From Typhlomys cinereus (lineage: Eukaryota; Chordata; Mammalia; Rodentia; Platacanthomyidae): a DNA stretch of 64,000 nucleotides. The translations under genes and the position numbers were made by a program. How positions within the stretch are numbered: position 1 is the stretch's first letter; every line of letters begins with the position of its first letter. Location: assembly GCA_023101885.1 (NCBI GenBank), contig JALPQD010000917.1, positions 63,979-127,978 on the forward strand. Direction: 5' to 3'. The notes under the pieces are model-generated. The model was not told where the DNA came from and searched no databases. It saw only the letters and a program-made list of their open reading frames with translations. Positions 62,617 to 64,000 of this stretch are shown here, piece after piece.

Positions 62617-62729
62617 CGAGACCTTGACAACTCTTTGCTTGGTCTCCCTCTTTCTTTCTCGCCCATCGTTCCCTGCAGGCTCGATCCTCCTCAGACCCAC
62701 GAATAACTGGTCCTTCTGGACAGGACAAG

Positions 62730-62748
62730 TGGTGCCCAAATGTGGGGC
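62730..62748 (+). other. Primer-binding site, tRNA-Lys type
   Basis: TGGTGCCCAAATGTGGGGC begins two bases after the LTR end. It differs from the tRNA-Lys(1,2) complement by a C-to-T change and a small change at AACG. Lys-type sites are usual for class II ERVs. Confidence 0.75.
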
Positions 62749-62802
62749 TTGAGGCATGGACCCCGAGTCGGACGAAGACCCAGCCACGCGGATCAGACGC
62801 TT

Positions 62803-63114
62803 GTAGAGGAGATCACCCTTGTCACGCACGAGGGAAAGTCATCTCCGGCACTCGTAGAGGAGACCGCCCTTACCGTTCATAAGGGAAAGCTGTCTCCAGT
62901 GGAATTCGTAGAGGAGATCGCCCTTGCCACTCACAAGGAAAAGCCGTCTCCAGTGGAATTCATAGAGGAGACCGCCCTTGCCGCTCACAAGGGAAAGCCA
63001 TCTCCAGTGCAATTCGTAGAGGAGATCGCCCTTGCCGCTCACAAGGGAAAGCCATCTCCAGTGCAACTCGTAGAGGAGACCGCCCTTGCCGCTCACAAGG
63101 GAAAGCCATCTCCG
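62803..63114 (+). repeat. Six 54-bp tandem repeats in the ERV leader
   Basis: Units start at 62803, 62854, 62908, 62962, 63016 and 63070; the first is 51 bp and the last partial. Each begins (G/A)TAGAGGAGA(T/C)C and contains CCGTCTCCAGTG-like ends. Because 54 is a multiple of three, the array stays open in one plus-strand frame (18-residue repeats of the form VEEIALAAHKGKPSPVQF) and also on the minus strand. The frame's only upstream ATG lies in the primer-binding site (62740), so translation is doubtful. Confidence 0.9.
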
Positions 63115-63120
63115 GTAAGT
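63115..63120 (+). other. Probable major splice donor of the ERV
   Basis: TCTCCG|GTAAGTGA at the end of the sixth repeat unit. The other units have CCAGTG(G/C)AA there, so the donor exists only in the last unit. A leader donor upstream of gag is where env-type transcripts are normally spliced. Confidence 0.6.
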
Positions 63121-63149
63121 GATTCGTCTTCGTCTCATTATTTTCAGCG

Positions 63150-63464
63150 ATGGGCCAAAATGTTTCTAAAGAGGCTGTCTTTATTAAGGACATTAAGTCC
63201 TCTCTCAGAGAAAGGGGAGTTAGAGTAAAAAGAAAAGGTTTAGTAGGATTTTTTTCTTTCATTTCTGAAGCTTGTCCTTGGATTGTTATTACGGGTCCAG
63301 AGATTCACCCCCGGACTTGGACTAAAGTAGGTCATGATTTAAACCGGCTCCTTTTACAACAAGGGCCTGAGGTGGTTCCCATTCAAACTTTTAGTTACTG
63401 GAACTTAATCAATGATATAATTCAGGAATTTAATGGCAGCGCACAGCGGTGGCGCCGGCTGTAG
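63150..63464 (+). pseudogene. Class II ERV gag, matrix (MA) part only
   Basis: Starts ATGGGCC in a good context, so Gly-2 is available for myristoylation (MGQNVSK). About 98 residues resemble the betaretroviral Gag matrix (Gag_p10 family): basic VRVKRKG, aromatic GFFSFISEACPWIV, TWTKVGHDLN. MA directs Gag to membranes. After IIQEFNG the sequence changes character (about 63440) and the frame stops at 63464. Capsid and later domains do not follow, so gag was truncated by deletion. Confidence 0.82.
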
Positions 63465-64000
63465 TGCACATGCACAAAACAAAATGTTTGAGGGCGAAGC
63501 GGTCCGCTCGTCCCAGCGTGGAAAAAAGTTTGTGGGCAGAGTTGCTGGCTTTGAAGGCTGGGGAGAGATCCCGGCGTGTGGAAAAATGGCTGCCGGCAGA
63601 GAAAATGCCTCAAGGTTCCCTTCATAGAGGAGAAGGAGGATGGAAACGGTTAACAAAAAAAAAAAAAAACCTTCCTATGCATCTTCACAGAAACCTATCC
63701 CGGGGCAGGCTAGAGTGGGGAGCTCAGGAGGGGGGCTGACATACAAAGTTACTTTTAAAAGGTTCTAACTTGTTGGCTATTTGAATTCCCTATGAATATG
63801 TGTATTTTATGTTTCATAACAACAACAAAAAAAAAAAAGTGGCCACTTTAGGTTATTGCGTGCTTGTAATCACATTTTTGGTTTTGACTTTATTCATTAT
63901 TTGGCATGCCCAATTTAAATGCACGTGCACACTAAAAAATTACCATCAAAAGGCCTGAGTACGTACTGATTAAAATATCTTTTTATGAAGCTTCACAAAG
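63465..64000 (+). other. Rest of the ERV or its flank; unrecognised
   Basis: 63465-63610 is GC-rich with a loose internal repeat (GTGGAAAAA...GGGCAGAG / GTGGAAAAATGGCTGCCGGCAGAG). An A run follows at 63655-63669. 63740-64000 is AT-rich, with A-runs and a frame encoding a hydrophobic stretch near 63855-63915. It may be a rearranged internal part of a non-autonomous ERV, but I recognise no pol or env. Confidence 0.4.

Larger units (their letters stand above)
62319..62727 (+). mobile_element. 5' LTR of a class II (betaretrovirus-like) ERV
   Basis: 409 bp, TGTTAGAGGCC start and ACAGGACA end, placed directly before a primer-binding site. Contains a direct 23-bp repeat in U3 (62500-62545), TATAA (62589) and AATAAA (62611). 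Compact R/U5 with T/C-rich U5. Retained CpGs suggest a young copy. Confidence 0.85.

Noticed and set aside
62803..63114. CRISPR-like array
   Set aside because: Units are contiguous without unique spacers, and this is a vertebrate ERV leader.
62839..63262. Minus-strand repetitive protein over the ERV leader
   Set aside because: A repeat of 54 bp without stops is automatically open on both strands; no start or promoter support.
63433..63739. Small basic proteins after the gag fragment
   Set aside because: Short overlapping frames in GC-rich DNA with no recognised motif; not enough to call a gene.

Overview
This is mammalian, almost certainly rodent, nuclear DNA that is close to a graveyard of LINE-1 (L1) retrotransposons. 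The rodent call rests on four things: ID-type SINEs, a B2-like tRNA-derived SINE that opens GGGCTGGAGAGGTGGCTCAG, a B1-like scrap, and pseudogene exons of a vomeronasal type-2 receptor (V2R), a class C pheromone GPCR family greatly expanded in rodents. The L1 sequences do not look like mouse or rat L1, so another rodent lineage is likely. I see no intact host gene. The only long intact reading frame is one L1 ORF1 (56151-57215).

Layout. 1-2271: 3' part of an ERV-L-type provirus (RNase H end, integrase, dUTPase, no env, polypurine tract, LTR). 4312-5095 (minus strand): V2R last exon with transmembrane segment 1 deleted. 5410-13562: antisense L1-A, carrying a SINE and two L1-derived insertions. 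13938-28125: sense L1-B, split by the full-length L1-C (16361-23356) and by smaller insertions. 28551-36245: sense L1-D. 36246-40740: mixed short repeats around the V2R penultimate exon (38385-38507, minus). 40741-46540: antisense L1-E and L1-F, with a 25-N assembly gap and many small indels. 46869-47020 (minus): fragment of an AFG3L-type mitochondrial AAA-protease exon. 47253-55208: ID element, older L1 tails, and antisense L1-G containing L1-I and a 59-bp micro-insertion. 55736-62175: sense L1-H, the best preserved element, with a CpG-rich tandem-monomer promoter. 62319-64000: class II (betaretrovirus-like) ERV 5' LTR, Lys-type primer-binding site, a leader built of six 54-bp repeats, and the start of gag.

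How it fits together. The two V2R exons are on the same strand in transcription order (38.4 kb, then 4.3 kb), so they probably belong to one dead gene whose intron grew to about 33 kb by L1 insertion. Nesting and target-site duplications give a relative order of insertion: L1-C into L1-B, L1-I and the micro-insertion into L1-G, SINEs into L1-A and L1-D. Several insertions are mosaics of distant L1 parts, namely 5'UTR joined to 3'UTR, or endonuclease joined to 3'UTR. One SINE carries a 125-bp patch nearly identical to sequence about 950 bp away in its host L1. The freshest signals are L1-H, the ERV leader and the short L1 tails.

Limits: all family calls are from reading translated sequence and repeated motifs by eye. 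Repeat borders are usually good to about 10-50 bp, and no database search was possible.
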